This document shows positions 20,565 through 31,837 of a stretch of 64,000 bases of DNA, in pieces. How positions within the stretch are numbered: the stretch's first letter is position 1; the number at the start of each line of letters is the position of its first letter. The notes under the pieces are model-generated. The model saw only the letters and a list, made by a program, of their open reading frames with translations, did no database searches and was not told the DNA's origin. The stretch comes from Locusta migratoria (Eukaryota > Arthropoda > Insecta > Orthoptera > Acrididae). A program made the position numbers and the translations under genes. The DNA is taken from NCBI GenBank assembly GCA_026315105.1, contig CM048746.1, positions 639,709,398 to 639,773,397 on the forward strand. Direction: 5' to 3'.

Positions 20565-22025
20565 CTAATTTCGGAAACACGATTTTCACATCGTAGGGGA
20601 CCAGATTCTACATCGTCGTTTAAACCATCTTTTCATCTCGTCCCTTCTTCTGTGCCTTTCGTGTACCTATCATAATTTTTTACCTACTTCGCAGGTATCA
20701 GACTGAATATCTTCAAGAATGTGACGTGCTAACATTGACAGCTTATAAATGGACATATTTATTTGTAGCTGCGTATTCACTTTATCAGACTAGCAGGTAA
20801 CCGACAAAATATGTTAGTATACAGGGTGATCATTTTTGTGAAGCTGAGGTACGAACCTAATTCAGTCATTCATACATTACTTTTATTCACCAGTAATATT
20901 ATGAAATAGTGGTCGAATACTTGTGATTCTAATTAACAGCAGAAGTTTCGACGTGAATGAATTGTTAAAGATTTACATCTATGCGTAAAAGTATAGCTAA
21001 CCACAGTAAACGAACACCTGTTATTCATCAAATTATTCTGTAACTTCTGAGCACCCTTTGCAAATGAGAGATTTCCGAATTATATTTTTGACAGTTGCCA
21101 CAAAAGCTCGTAAATACGAAGTTGTTTTTAAAAATGCTGCTTCAGTCCAAATACACATTCATTACTCATTCGCTTCGCGGTGTGATTTTACGACCTGGCC
21201 GCTTGGCAGCGCTGCAATCGCGAAGTTGCAGAAAATCACTGGGACTTTCGCGACTCTTTATGTTCGACTCTGCTAGTACAGTGTATCCCACTTCACCTTT
21301 CCACGATACGTATCTCTGGAAAAACAATCGATATTGAAACACGACTTTCACAGGCATGAACTTACTGCAGAGGATTATGAAACTATATACTATGAGACAA
21401 TGTAAGACGTACATCGATATTGTTTTCGTCCCAAGCTTATGTTTCTCTAAATGTAAATCGTATACGTTCAAGTAGGGTACCGTGTGTTTTCTTCCTTCAG
21501 ATGTACCTAAGATATATTAATTACGTTAATAGCGCCAACAGTAAGAATCTACTAAAATTTAATTAACGTGAACTGGAAAACGAAGCACAGTGAAAAAATG
21601 AAAGAAACGTGAAGACAATGCAAAGAACAACTAAGGAGGAATAATTAAAAATATAATCGCAAGAAGACGAAGAAAGGCAAACAGATACAAAATTACTCAT
21701 TAAAATCAACATATTGTTCACCTGAAAAATCTCAACGTTTCAAACTATCGTGTCATATCGAATGATAAATTTAGATAAGATGAATAGCGATAATGTATAT
21801 TAACTGTAAACTATTTTCGTTTCATCATCAACGTATGGGGTGGGCTGTAGGGGGAGGAAACATCGGCGACGACAAGTTCCATGAAGATTTGAAATTGTGT
21901 ATAATGTTTGTTGAAAGAAGGTAAGTGCTACCATTTACGATTAATGAAGACAAAATATGGCGTACTTCATTATGTCAGCCATAAGTGAAGAATACAGCTT
22001 CTAACTGTAGTATTTACCCAATAGT
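20565..22025. other. No recognisable gene
   Basis: AT-rich sequence. Short ORFs at 21058-21471 overlap on both strands and match nothing I know. Confidence 0.4.
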
Positions 22026-22029
22026 GTTA

Positions 22030-22170
22030 AACATTACTCACAAGTAAACCTACGAAACGGCCACTCTGTGACTTTTCTGATTTTTTTGGATATAATACAT
22101 GGACAAACTAAGGAAAACATACATATTTAGCGGCGGTGAATAATATTTAAGGGGTGAAAGACCCCTCCTA
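22030..22170 (+). repeat. Third copy of a long terminal-repeat-like sequence
   Basis: Starts CACAAGTAAACCTACGAAA and includes GCGGCGGTGAATAATATTTA and GGGTGAAAGACCCCTCC. It aligns with 22683-22905 in direct orientation and with 23655-23882 inverted. Confidence 0.65.
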
Positions 22171-22431
22171 CCTCGGAGTAAAGTGGAAAAATCACGAGAA
22201 CATAGACATTAGATAAGCGATTTTAAGAATGTTTGTTTTAATGATTTACCTATATTCTGTCTAGGTAATCTTAAAAACTTTTTATCAGAGTAGTTTTGAA
22301 AATAATTAAGAACTGTCCAAAATGTTTATAAATTATAATAATTATTGTATTAAGCCACTATTACGATTTGTTGCAGATGACATCCTACGGTTTCCAGCAG
22401 TAAGTAAGAACTCATATTCACTATTCACGTA

Positions 22432-22616
22432 GTTCAAAATGTTCAAATGTTTCTAAAGCTTAAGGGACTTGACTGCGGGGTCATCAGTCCCTAAACTACC
22501 TTATACTAAAGACGACACAAACATCCATGCCCGAGGGGGGATTCTAACCCCCGACCGTAGTGGCCGTGCAGACTGTGACTAGCGCGCCGCAGACCGCTCG
22601 GCCACTGCGGCCGGCC
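22432..22616 (-). mobile_element. SINE family 1, with target-site duplication
   Basis: Minus-strand copy; flanks TTCACGTA at 22424-22431 and 22617-22624. Confidence 0.9.
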
Positions 22617-22929
22617 TTCACGTAATTATTAACCGAACAGGAAATAGCATATGCTAATATTTTCTACTCATTTAGAGGTAAAATACTGACAAGTAAACGT
22701 ACGGAAGTGTCACTGTCCGATATTTCTGAATTTTTGATATAGTACATAAAACCTAAGCGACATGAAATTTTCTTAGTGGCGGTAAAACATATTAATAGGT
22801 GAAACGGTCTCTCCAAAATGGGGCCTAAAATGGGGAATTTGTGATAGCAAAGAGAGTGGTAAAGTGATTTGAATGATTTAGATTATGAAAGTATCTTTTG
22901 ATAAAAGACCCCACTATTGCCCGTACATG

Positions 22930-23039
22930 CATCACACCTAAAGGCCGCGGCTGCCAGCTTACTGGCTGGCCGCTGGACACGCCCACCGCCGTGTAGCGGC
23001 CGGCCAGTCAACTCGCTTCCGCGGCCTTTAGGTGTGATG
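22930..23039. repeat. GC-rich palindromic miniature element
   Basis: Perfect 21-base arms, CATCACACCTAAAGGCCGCGG and its complement at 23019-23039. The inside has a second inverted pair (CTGGCTGGCCGCT/AGCGGCCGGCCAG). 110 bp in all; it would extrude a cruciform. Confidence 0.85.
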
Positions 23040-23327
23040 TAGGCACGGCCAGTTGCGAGGATTTGTTTCGTAGGTGGTGTTGTGTTGGTGTAAGTCGAGC
23101 GGCAGTATCACATGGGTGAGGCAATATACAGGTTGCCAACGATTTGAAGTTTTATTAGATTGTACTTCGCTTGAATCAAAACTAATTTTCGTAGCAAAAG
23201 GCAGATCTCTTTTGCAGTAGTTGACTCCCTAACTTTCACTACCCCTCAAAACTTCTTAGGCCAATTTTCGTAATTTATCAAAATATAAATGAAATACAAA
23301 TATACAATCCCTGAGACGGGTTAGGAA

Positions 23328-23410
23328 CATTATTAAGTCCTTTGGTTACTTAATGTAGTTTGTAAGCCTAGGTACTAATTGATATTTATATCACCTTAAA
23401 CAGGAATGTT
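23328..23410 (+). repeat. SINE family 2, degraded 3' tail
   Basis: AATGTAGTTTGTAAGCCTAG followed by GGTACTAATTG resembles the family 2 body; head missing. Confidence 0.45.
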
Positions 23411-23553
23411 CCAATATGTCCATTGCCGAGGTGCTATTCCGCTGCGTGGAGAGCTTTGGCAGTAGAGGCAATGTACACAGTAGCTGAATTAAAGTGTGTG
23501 ACGTGAAGGAAATCGTGCTTAGACTATTCCGAGGTGCCGCCATAATCGCAAGT

Positions 23554-23625
23554 GATGCGGTGGTCTAGCGGTAAGACGTGAGCCTAGTAAACATGGAGGT
23601 CCGGGTTCGATTCCTGGTCGCATCA
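23554..23625 (+). tRNA. tRNA-like sequence, anticodon AGT (Thr), probably a pseudogene
   Basis: 72 bases fold in tRNA proportions. The acceptor stem is GATGCGG/TCGCATC with one G-T pair, and a 4-bp D stem is GTCT/AGAC with GG in its loop. The loop CTAGTAA has AGT at 23586-23588, the variable loop has 5 bases, and the T arm is CCGGG-TTCGATT-CCTGG. The anticodon stem TGAGC/ACATG has two mismatches and two wobbles, and no CCA is encoded. It sits inside a transposon, close to its right repeat. It could be a decayed tRNA gene, or the head of a SINE. Confidence 0.45.
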
Positions 23626-23888
23626 CAAATTTTAATTCAATGCTTCAGATTTATTATCAAAATATACTTTCATATCAAAAACCATTAATACTGCTTGGTT
23701 TTTCCATTTTAGACGCATTTTGGAAGGACCGTTTCATCTTTTAAATACGATTTACCGTCGCAAAAAATAAATAAATAAATAAATAAAAATAAAATTTAAA
23801 AAAAGGACAAAGAAAGAAAGAAATTTGTCCCTTCAGGAAAATTGGAGAGTGAGACTTCGTATGTTTACTTGTCAGTGATATAGCTCTG

Positions 23889-24078
23889 CTGCGGTAGAGT
23901 GGCCGAGCGTTCAATGGGACCTCACTTCTGAGCGTGCGGTTGCTCGCCGTCGGAAATTCGAGTTCTCCCTCAGGCATGGGTGTGTGGATTTGTCCTTAGG
24001 TTACTTGAAGTAGTTTGTAAGCCAAGGTACTAACAACCAGAGCAATTAAGTCCCATAGATTTACAAACATTTAAATGT
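23889..24078 (+). mobile_element. SINE family 2, diverged
   Basis: Head GCGGTAGAGTGGCCGAGCG, B-box-like AATTCGAGTTCTCCC, tail GTAGTTTGTAAGCCAAGGTA and ACAAACATTTAAATG. Confidence 0.8.
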
Positions 24079-24290
24079 TTGACTTTTACCTCATAATGAG
24101 TAGAGTGTGCATAACCTATTTGGTGTTCAGTCAATAACCGCGGAAAATAGTAAATTTGAAATACTTGTTAGTGCTGGAAGCCATAGGATAAATCATATGC
24201 AAAAATGGAGTCTTAACACATTAAACATTTTTATTTACGAAATGTTTTGGACAGTTCTTACTCTTTTTTTAATATACTCTGAAAATTAAG
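24079..24290. other. No recognisable gene
   Basis: AT-rich; a 60-codon plus-strand ORF matches nothing known. Confidence 0.35.
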
Positions 24291-24301
24291 AAAAATTACA
24301 T

Positions 24302-24506
24302 CCCCCCAGGGGGCTCACGGTTCTTCTGTCAGTACGTGCATGGCGAGCACAAGGCACCAAGCTAATGCAGTCTCCCTTCCTTGTTTACTTCACGGACTGC
24401 ATCTCCTTTCCACTCCCCTCATTTCCTATACTCACTCCCCTTCCCCACGGGGAGGCTGATAACCTCAGTCGTTTTGTCCTCCTAACCCAACCAAACAACC
24501 CAACCC
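24302..24506 (+). mobile_element. Short retroposed element with exact target-site duplication
   Basis: Flanked by AAAAATTACAT at 24291-24301 and 24507-24517 (11 bp). It ends with a GGAGG...CCTCC hairpin and CCAACCAAACAACCCAACCC, which looks like the 3' end of a LINE. The remainder is not recognised, so it is either a 5'-truncated LINE or a SINE. Confidence 0.65.
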
Positions 24507-24758
24507 AAAAATTACATGCACAGAACTTCACAAAGGTGATTTTGCGTTTGAAATTAAGCGTGCGGTGGCGCAGATTCGTAATTTTTACCATGGCTGTGGA
24601 AGCATCTCGACACAGCTCCGATTAAAGAGGCAGAGGTAAAATGAAATGAAACCAAATGACTTACAAAGATAATAGCTGAAACTGTTTGCTGAAACGTGCG
24701 ACAGCGCTCCCGAGCACCTCCTAGTGCCGGGAGTTGTAAACTAAGACTTGGAGTGAAC

Positions 24759-27180
24759 TAGAGATGGTAAATCTGCTCCTGACCTGATTCAAAGTACCAG
24801 ATCCTTCTAAGGAGTGAGTGATGGATGAATTCGAAAAAAGGAGTGGTAGTTCATCCGATCCGAAAAGTCCCTCTGGTGACAGAAATGAGCTGCATAAGCA
24901 CCCGTTGCCACATGCATCAGAAATTTCCTAAACCCCTGCCGCTTGCTTCAGATGTTTCTTAAGCTACAAAATAAATGTGGTATAGACCATGTGCAAGTAT
25001 AAACCAGCAAAAAATGAGCGCCTAAACTCTTGCAGCGCCTCCGCGCTACTAATCAAGAATCGGTGAGTGGGCAAGTCACACAAGCAGCATGGTTCAGTGA
25101 GCGCGCGGCTCCCGACTCCCGCTGACTCCCTGCTCCGCACGACTCCGGCGATCGAGGCGATCCGACCGCCAACTGAGTCGGTGACTTACCTGGCTCACCG
25201 GTTCACCTCTCCCGACTCTGTTCGCTTGCGGAGACGCCCTTGTGGCGCGCTGCTCTCGGTTCCCGCCCACTCCTCTGGCAAACGGCATGGTGCGAACAAA
25301 GTGACACCGGGCATCTCTCTCTTTTCTCAACTCCTGTGTTCTGCTAAATCTTGCAGCTCGCTTACAGAACGATCATCTGAAGCAACAGAAACCATCATAT
25401 ATGCAAATGTTGTATTCTGAATAGTATTCTAAATGAAATGTATATATTTAGTGTTATGTTTTTTCTTAATAAAATCTGCAGTCTGTAGCAAAAACGTGTT
25501 GCAGAAAAAAATTAAACTATATAAAGTTTCCGTGGAAATGATCGTCCTCCATTTTTCTCGAAGACTTTTAGTTTGCATGAAGGGACAAGAGAGACAAAAT
25601 CTAGTGCAATGTGCATTCTCTGTTGCTTAGATAGATTTTGTAAGCCTATATCATGCAGTTTCCTGACTTGATAGACAAGTGTCTTGTATCAAATTATGCG
25701 TCCTTTTTGCATCTACACTATTTTGGCACATTGGAAACAATGACTGAATAATCGAAAAACGAAGAAAATAACAATGTATTTTCTATCTCTGTAACCATTC
25801 AGTTTCGGGGATGTATCGATTTGAAATCTTTTGACAGTAACAGCAAACTTGTTTCCCAAGAGAGAGAGAAAGAGAACACTAGGATGTCAAACAAGATGTG
25901 TCTAAAATTACGTTTCTGAGTAAAATATCTTGCTATAATATTTCATTACAAATATAATGTATTTGGTACTGCGGAATGTGTGTGTTTTCAATTAAAGATA
26001 AAATATATTGGGAAGCTCTTAAAAATAATTTGACTTGCTCTGTATAGAGAATATATAAAACATCACAAATAACAGGTGAAAGGATTGTAGTTACAGGAAT
26101 TAAAATATAAGATGGGATGGAAATCGTACCAGCAACTGCAAAACTTAGAATATAAGAGTCCAGAACGCTACCCCTGTACTACGCCGACTGTAAGAGTATC
26201 ATCACAGTTATTTACCTAATTATTTCTTTCAGTAAGACTCTCTTCGAACTTAATCAGTTGTTAATCGTTTGTACTCACAAAAGAAAACCTCATTGACGAC
26301 ATAGTCGAAAGTACCTGTATTCGTCGTAGTACTGTCGAACTACAGATCTTCGGTCTTTTTTTTCGTATTTGAAGTTATGAATGAAACGGTCCACGAACAT
26401 TCCTCGCTTTGTAAATTTAATGGACATTACTCTTTTGACGCCATATTTCCTAAAATAAATAAACTTTATTGCTTACTCTGGAGCTATCATTATTTTACTG
26501 TTTATGGATGGCAGACTTTAGTTTTTAGAAACAGCTGATCGGTTCTAGCGGCCATCTTGTAGCGAGAAGCTGTCGCAACACGTAAGACACCTGGCCGTGT
26601 CGCCGAATGTTGCTGCTTGTAGCTGCAGTGTCGTGTCGCTGAATATCGCGCGCTGTCACTCGCTTTTGTCGCTCACGTAGTAGGTGGCGTTAGTGCGCAT
26701 GGCTATATCGCTGCTGCAGTTGCCACGACCTGCTTGGACTTCTCGCGCTATCACGTTTCGTTCAACTCGCTCAAACTCACAAAATACTCACTGTAAAAAT
26801 ATGGAACTACTATCATTTTATTCTGCAAAATATTGTATTTTTTGAACGAAAGTATAAAAATATAAAAATTTTTTTTTCTCTTTCCAATTATTTCACCTGC
26901 AAAAACATTTATATCCTGTTATGACATTATTAATTTTTGATGTAGGCGTAACTAACAAATTTTAATTGTAGAAACTACTAAGGACTTACAATAAAATGAT
27001 TATCCTTCTTTCACGATATGGCCAAATCAGATAAAGGTATAGTGACAAAAAAGCAATGTGACATCGTTTTATGTTTTTTATCAGTTGGTGAGTCGGTGAG
27101 CCATGAAAAAGAACTAGTTCATGCCAGTGAGTGACTATTTTTGATCCGATCTCTGAAAAGATCGGTTTTGCCCATCTCTA
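24759..27180. mobile_element. Non-autonomous hAT-type DNA transposon, 2422 bp
   Basis: The 8-bp direct repeats GAGTGAAC at 24751-24758 and 27181-27188 are exact. Ends are TAGAGATGG on the left and CCATCTCTA on the right, an inverted repeat. An 8-bp duplication with short imperfect ends is the hAT signature. The right end holds a hairpin CCGATCT/AGATCGG (27146-27165). Inside are many GACTC/GAGTC words, possible transposase-binding subterminal repeats, and a GC-rich segment at 25080-25300. The two internal ORFs (25067-25420, 25433-25630) do not resemble transposase. No host gene is visible in it. Confidence 0.88.
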
Positions 27181-27188
27181 GAGTGAAC

Positions 27189-27452
27189 GGCCAATTAACA
27201 CTGAGACTCTTCTTCAAGTTCCCCAAAAATATAGAATTCTAAATATGAGGCTACTATTAGGCCAACTGAGATCGTTTCAATGAACAGTGTCTCTAATGGT
27301 TTGACTTCCCCTTTTCTTGTCAGTTCTTTATAGCAAAGAGCTGATGTGGATAAAATTTAGGGAAAGAAGGGCTCAGAGCATTTGAATAAAAGCCCGGACT
27401 ACTTTGTGACGATGATTTTAGAAAAAAGATTTTATAAAGCAAAGAGTAAATG
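27189..27452. other. Ordinary sequence between two transposons
   Basis: No gene or repeat seen. Confidence 0.4.
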
Positions 27453-27454
27453 TA

Positions 27455-28989
27455 CACTACGGGCCATTAAAATTGGTACACCAAGAAGAAATGCAGATGA
27501 TAAAAGTGTATTCATTGGGCAAATATATTATACTAGAACTGACATTTGATCACATTTTCATGTAATTTCGGTGGATAGATTCTGAGAAATTAGTACCCAG
27601 AACAACCACCTCTGGCTGTAAAACTGGCCGTGGTGGCCAAGTGGTCTGTGGCGTGCAAGTTACGGTCTGCAAGGCCGCTGTTGTGGGAGTTCAAATCCTC
27701 TCTCGGGCATGGATGTTTGTGCCGTCTTTAGTATAAGGTAGTTAATAAGTAGTGTGTAACTTTAGGGACTGATGACCGTGTAGCTCTACATAAGCTCTAC
27801 AAACATTTGATCTGGCCGTAATAACGGCCTTGATACGCCTGGGCATTGGATCAAACAGAGCTTGGATGGCGTGTACAGGTACAGTTGCCCAAGTAGCTTT
27901 AACACGATACCACAGTTCAGCAGGAGTAGTGTCTGGCGTATTATGACGACCCATTTGTTCGGGCACCATTGACCAGACGTTTTCAATTGGTGAGAGATTG
28001 TGCTGGCCAGGGCAGCAGTCGAAGATTTCTCGTATCCAGAAAGGCCCGTACAGGACATGCATTGTCCTGGTGAAATATAGGGATTCGTAGGGATTGAATG
28101 AAGGGTAGAGCTACGGGTCGTAACACACTTGAAATGTAACGGCAACTGTTTAAAGTTCAGTCGATGCGAACAACAGCTGACCGAGACGTACAACCAGTAG
28201 CACCCCATACCATCACGCCTGGTGATACACCAGTACGGCGATGGCGAATACACGCTTCCAATATGCGTTCACTGCGATGTCGCCAAACACGGATGCGACT
28301 ATCACGATGCTGTAAACAGAATCTAGATCCATCCGAAAAAATGACGAATTGCCATTGGTGCACAAATGTACGTCGTTGCGTACACGATCGCAGGTGCTGC
28401 TGTCTGTGATGCACTGTCATGGGTAACCACAACCATGATCTCCGAGCTGATAGTCGATGCTGCTCCAAGCGTCATCGAACTGTTCATGCAGATCGTTGTT
28501 GTGTTGCAAACGTCCCCATCTGTTGACTCAAGGATCAAGACGTGTCTGCACGATCCGTTACAGCCATGCGAATAAGATGCCTGTCATCTCGACAGCGAGT
28601 GATACGAGGCCGTTGGCATCCAGCAAGACGTTACGTATTGCCCTCCTGAATCCACCGATTCCATAATCTGCTATCAGTCATAGGCGATAGGCTACAATCC
28701 GACCTTTGTCAAAGTCGGAAACGTGATGATACGCATTTCTCCTCCTTACACGAAGCATCACAACAACGTTTCACCACGCAGCGCTGGTCAACTGCTGTTT
28801 GTGTATGAGAAATCGGTTGGAAACTTTCCTCATGTTAGCACGTTGTAGGTGGCGCCACCGGCACAACACATGTGGGAATGCTCTGAAAAGCTGATCACTT
28901 GCATATCACAGCATCTTCTTCCTGTCGGTTAAATTTCGCGTCTGTATCACGTCATCTTCGTGGTGTAGCAATTTTAATGGCTAGGAGTG
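27455..28989 (-). mobile_element. Tc1-like DNA transposon with decayed transposase, TA target
   Basis: Ends are CACTACGGGCCATTAAAATT and, on the minus strand, CACTCCTAGCCATTAAAATT; the outermost dinucleotide is TA on both sides. Transposase on the minus strand: a segment with FSDGSRFCLQHRDSRIRVWR and PGVMVWGATGCTSRSAVVRI (28468-28157), then LSPIENVWSMVPEQMGRHNT (28062-27742). The catalytic D of the SDES block and the E of SPIENVW are readable; the middle D (QDNA) lies in a shifted frame. Frameshifts and a SINE at 27622-27809 kill it. The N-terminal helix-turn-helix part is too decayed to read. Confidence 0.88.
27622..27809 (+). mobile_element. SINE family 1 inside the Tc1-like element
   Basis: Flanks TCTGGCTGTAA (27611-27621) and TCTGGCCGTAA (27810-27820), one mismatch. 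The insertion is therefore younger than the Tc1-like copy. Confidence 0.88.
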
Positions 28990-28992
28990 TAA

Positions 28993-29193
28993 TTTAAAAT
29001 TTTCAAGTGTTTGCAAGGTTATGGGACCTAACTGCAGTGGTCTTCGGTCCCTAAACTTAGAAACTACTTAAAATAACTTAATCTAAGAGAAACACACACA
29101 CACATGCCGGAGGGAGGACTGGAACCTCCGACGGCGAACATGTGCGTATGGCTGCGAGGTGCCTTAACTCGCACGGCTACTCTGCAGCGGCTT
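28993..29193 (-). mobile_element. SINE family 2-like
   Basis: Minus strand: head GCAGAGTAGCCGTGCGAGTT, B-box GGAGGTTCCAGTCC, tail with GGGACCGAAGACC...GGTCCC hairpin (29023-29051). Confidence 0.8.
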
Positions 29194-29194
29194 G

Positions 29195-29988
29195 TCCATT
29201 GTATGTAATCTTTAAAAAATAGTGGTTAATGTATTAAAACAAAAAAATTATAACAGCAAGTTTTACTTGCATCCCTCCATTTAAAGTGCAGACAAAGCTT
29301 TAGAAACATCAGCACAATACCACAATTGTCAACTGTTTGTATTTAAACAAAATTACATATGAAACCCAAGACTAAATAGAAATTTAAAATAATGTTTTAA
29401 AACTTCGTTGTCATTTCCAGTATTCGGGCAGATTCACTGCCTTCTGTCCCGTTCTACTACCTAATTGGTCTTGCAAATTGCGTGCATGTATACGGTTGAA
29501 ACATAATGTATTTTGCTATTTTCAGTTCGAATTCTATCCATGTAAACTGTACACACTATGAAGGGTATTATTTGTCCGTCTACGCAGCTACAATTTATGC
29601 GATGGTTTTTCAACAAACGCGTTATGTTTCATTGAATATAAAACATCTTCAATGGTATGAAATGATAGCTATATACAATTTGATTTGTTTTTCTGGAAAA
29701 TTTGTAAAAAGTAGTATTTTTCTTTTCTTACGGGGATTTTCTTCTTAGTTGTTTGCCTGACGCCATGAAGCACTGACGTGCTCCACAGTTCTTAGCAGAC
29801 ACGAAAGCTTTAGATTCTTCTGCCCTATACTAAAATAATAATAATAATAAAAACATCTAACATATCTTAAACGGCGTGAGAAATGTTAACCTTGTAATGC
29901 AATTTTGCTACACAGCGAAATAAAATACGAAATCAGAGATGTCAAGGCAGGTCTACCATACAACTCGAACTAACAGATGGCACTTCTG
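29195..29988. other. No recognisable gene
   Basis: AT-rich with a short (AAT)n run near 29837-29849. An 80-codon plus-strand ORF at 29506-29748 matches nothing known. Confidence 0.4.
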
Positions 29989-29991
29989 CCG

Positions 29992-31735
29992 GTGTCTACA
30001 TCTACATCTACATGGGATACTCTGCAAATCACATTTAAGTGCCTGCCAGAGGGTTCATCGAACCACCATTATAATATTTATTTCCCATTCCATTCTCGAA
30101 TAGCACGCGGGAAGAAAGAACACTCGAATCTCTCCGTTCGAGCGCTGATTCCTCGTATTTTATTCTGATGATCATTTCTACCAATGAAAGTGTGAGCCAA
30201 CAATTTATTTTCACATTCGAAAGAGAATTTTGGCGATTGGAATTTCCTAAGTAGCCCACGCCACAGCGATAAGCGCCGTTGTTGTAATGATTCCCATCCC
30301 AGATACTGATTTCCGTAAAGCTGTCTTTCCTGTATCGTGATAATTAGAAACGAGCTGCCCTTCTTTGGACTCTTTCGATGTCCTCCGTGAAACCCACCTG
30401 ATTAGGATCTCACACTGGGCAGCAATATTCCAAAAGTGGACGGACAAGCGTAGTGTATGCAGTTTCTTTTATAGTTCTGTTGTATGTTTTAAGGATTCTA
30501 CCAATAAAACGCAGTCTCTCGTTCGCCTTTCCCACGTCATTATCTACGTGTTCATTGCAATTTAATTCTGAAGTAATAGTAATTCCTATGTATTTTGTGG
30601 AGATTACGGCCTTCAATTTAGATTTATTTATGTTCTAAACAATGTTTAACGGATTTCTTTTCTTACTCATGCGCACGACTTCACACTTCTCATTATTTAG
30701 AGTCAATTACCAATTTCTACACCATAGGGATATCTTATTCAGATCGTTCTCTAGTTGGTTTTGATCTTCAGATGATTTTACAAGACGGTAAATGATGGCG
30801 TCATCTGCAAACAACCTAAGAGAACTACTTAGATTTTCCCCTAAATCGTTTATGTAAATAAGGAATAGCAGAGGACCAATAACACTACCCTGTGGAACGC
30901 CCGATATCACCTCTGGTTTAGTCGATGCCTTACCATTGATTACTATGAACTGTTTCCTCTCTGACAGGAAATCCCCTATCTAATCGCCAATTTGGGGTGA
31001 TATACCATAACCACGCAATTGGATTAAAAGCAGTTTGTGAGGTACGGTGTCAAAAGCCTTCTAGAAATCTAGAAATACGGAATCGATTTGCGAACCCTTG
31101 TCGATAGTACCCATCACTTCGTGTGAATAAAGAGCTAGTTGTGTTTCGTGTGAACGATATGTTCTAAATTCGTGTTGACCTAGGGCCAATTCATAATATT
31201 TGAATGCACGATACGTTCCATAACCCTGCTGCAAATTGACGTCAATGAAATAGACCTGTAGTTTAGTGGGTTACTCCTACTACCCCTCTTGAATATAGGT
31301 GTGACCCGTGCAACTTTCCAATATTTTGGTACAGATCCTTCTATGAGAGAGCGGTTGTATATGGCTGTTAAGTAAAGAGCTATCGCTTCAGCATAATCAG
31401 ATATAAATCTAATGGGTATACAATCCGGACTAGAAGACTTGTTCTTGTTAAGTAATTTTAGTTGCTGCACTACTCCGATGATATCTACTTCTACGTCACT
31501 CATTACGACCTCTGTTCGTAATTCGAAATCTGGAATATTGGTTTCGTCTTCTTTGGTGAATGAGTTTCTAAAAGCTATGTTTAGTAATTCTGCTTTAGTA
31601 GCGCTGTCATCGACAGGATCGCCATTACTATCAGGTAGTGATGGAATTGTTTGAGTTTTGCCCCTAGTATATTTAACATATGACCAAAATCTCTTTGGAC
31701 TGAAACACGTCCACATAACATGTTCCATTTAATTG
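29992..31735 (-). pseudogene. CR1/Jockey-like LINE, 5' truncated, RT region with stops
   Basis: Minus-strand frames give YWKVARVTPIFKRGSR, NPLNYRSISLTSICSR (31728-31180) and, in another frame, HETQLALYSHEVMGTI and KAFDTVPHKLLL. ISGVPQGSVIGPLLFLIYIN with LFADDAIIY follows (30910-30707), then RLRFIGRILKTYNRTIKETA (30616-30410). These are RT motifs 1 to 7 in order. A TAG stop lies just before KAFDTVPH, with at least three frameshifts. The 3' end is the microsatellite-like TCTACATCTACATCTACATG at about 29995-30014. Endonuclease is missing. Confidence 0.85.
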
Positions 31736-31769
31736 ACTCCCCATGAACCAATGATGGAGAGCTTCAGAC

Positions 31770-31836
31770 ATTTTATTTTTTATTTTTTTTTATTTATTTA
31801 TTTATTTATTTATTTTTTTTTATTTTTTTTTTTTTT
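31770..31836. repeat. T-rich simple repeat (TTTA)n and poly-T
   Basis: Impure T run with TTTA units; could be the tail of a minus-strand retroposed sequence that starts at 31837. Confidence 0.9.
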
Positions 31837-31837
31837 T

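Larger units (their letters stand above)
22683..23882. mobile_element. Long-TIR DNA element, non-coding, about 1.2 kb
   Basis: Left end 22683-22905 and right end 23655-23882 are inverted copies. Shared blocks are ACTGACAAGTAAAC, GGTGAAACGGTC, CCAAAATG-GCCTAAAATGG and TATGAAAGTAT. The 750-bp core holds a palindromic miniature element (22930-23039) and a tRNA-like sequence (23554-23625). No transposase is seen. Superfamily unknown; no clear target duplication found. Confidence 0.65.

Noticed and set aside
25067..25420. 117-codon ORF inside the hAT element as transposase
   Set aside because: No BED finger, catalytic Asp block or dimerisation motif; a minus-strand ORF overlaps it, pointing to GC-rich chance frames.
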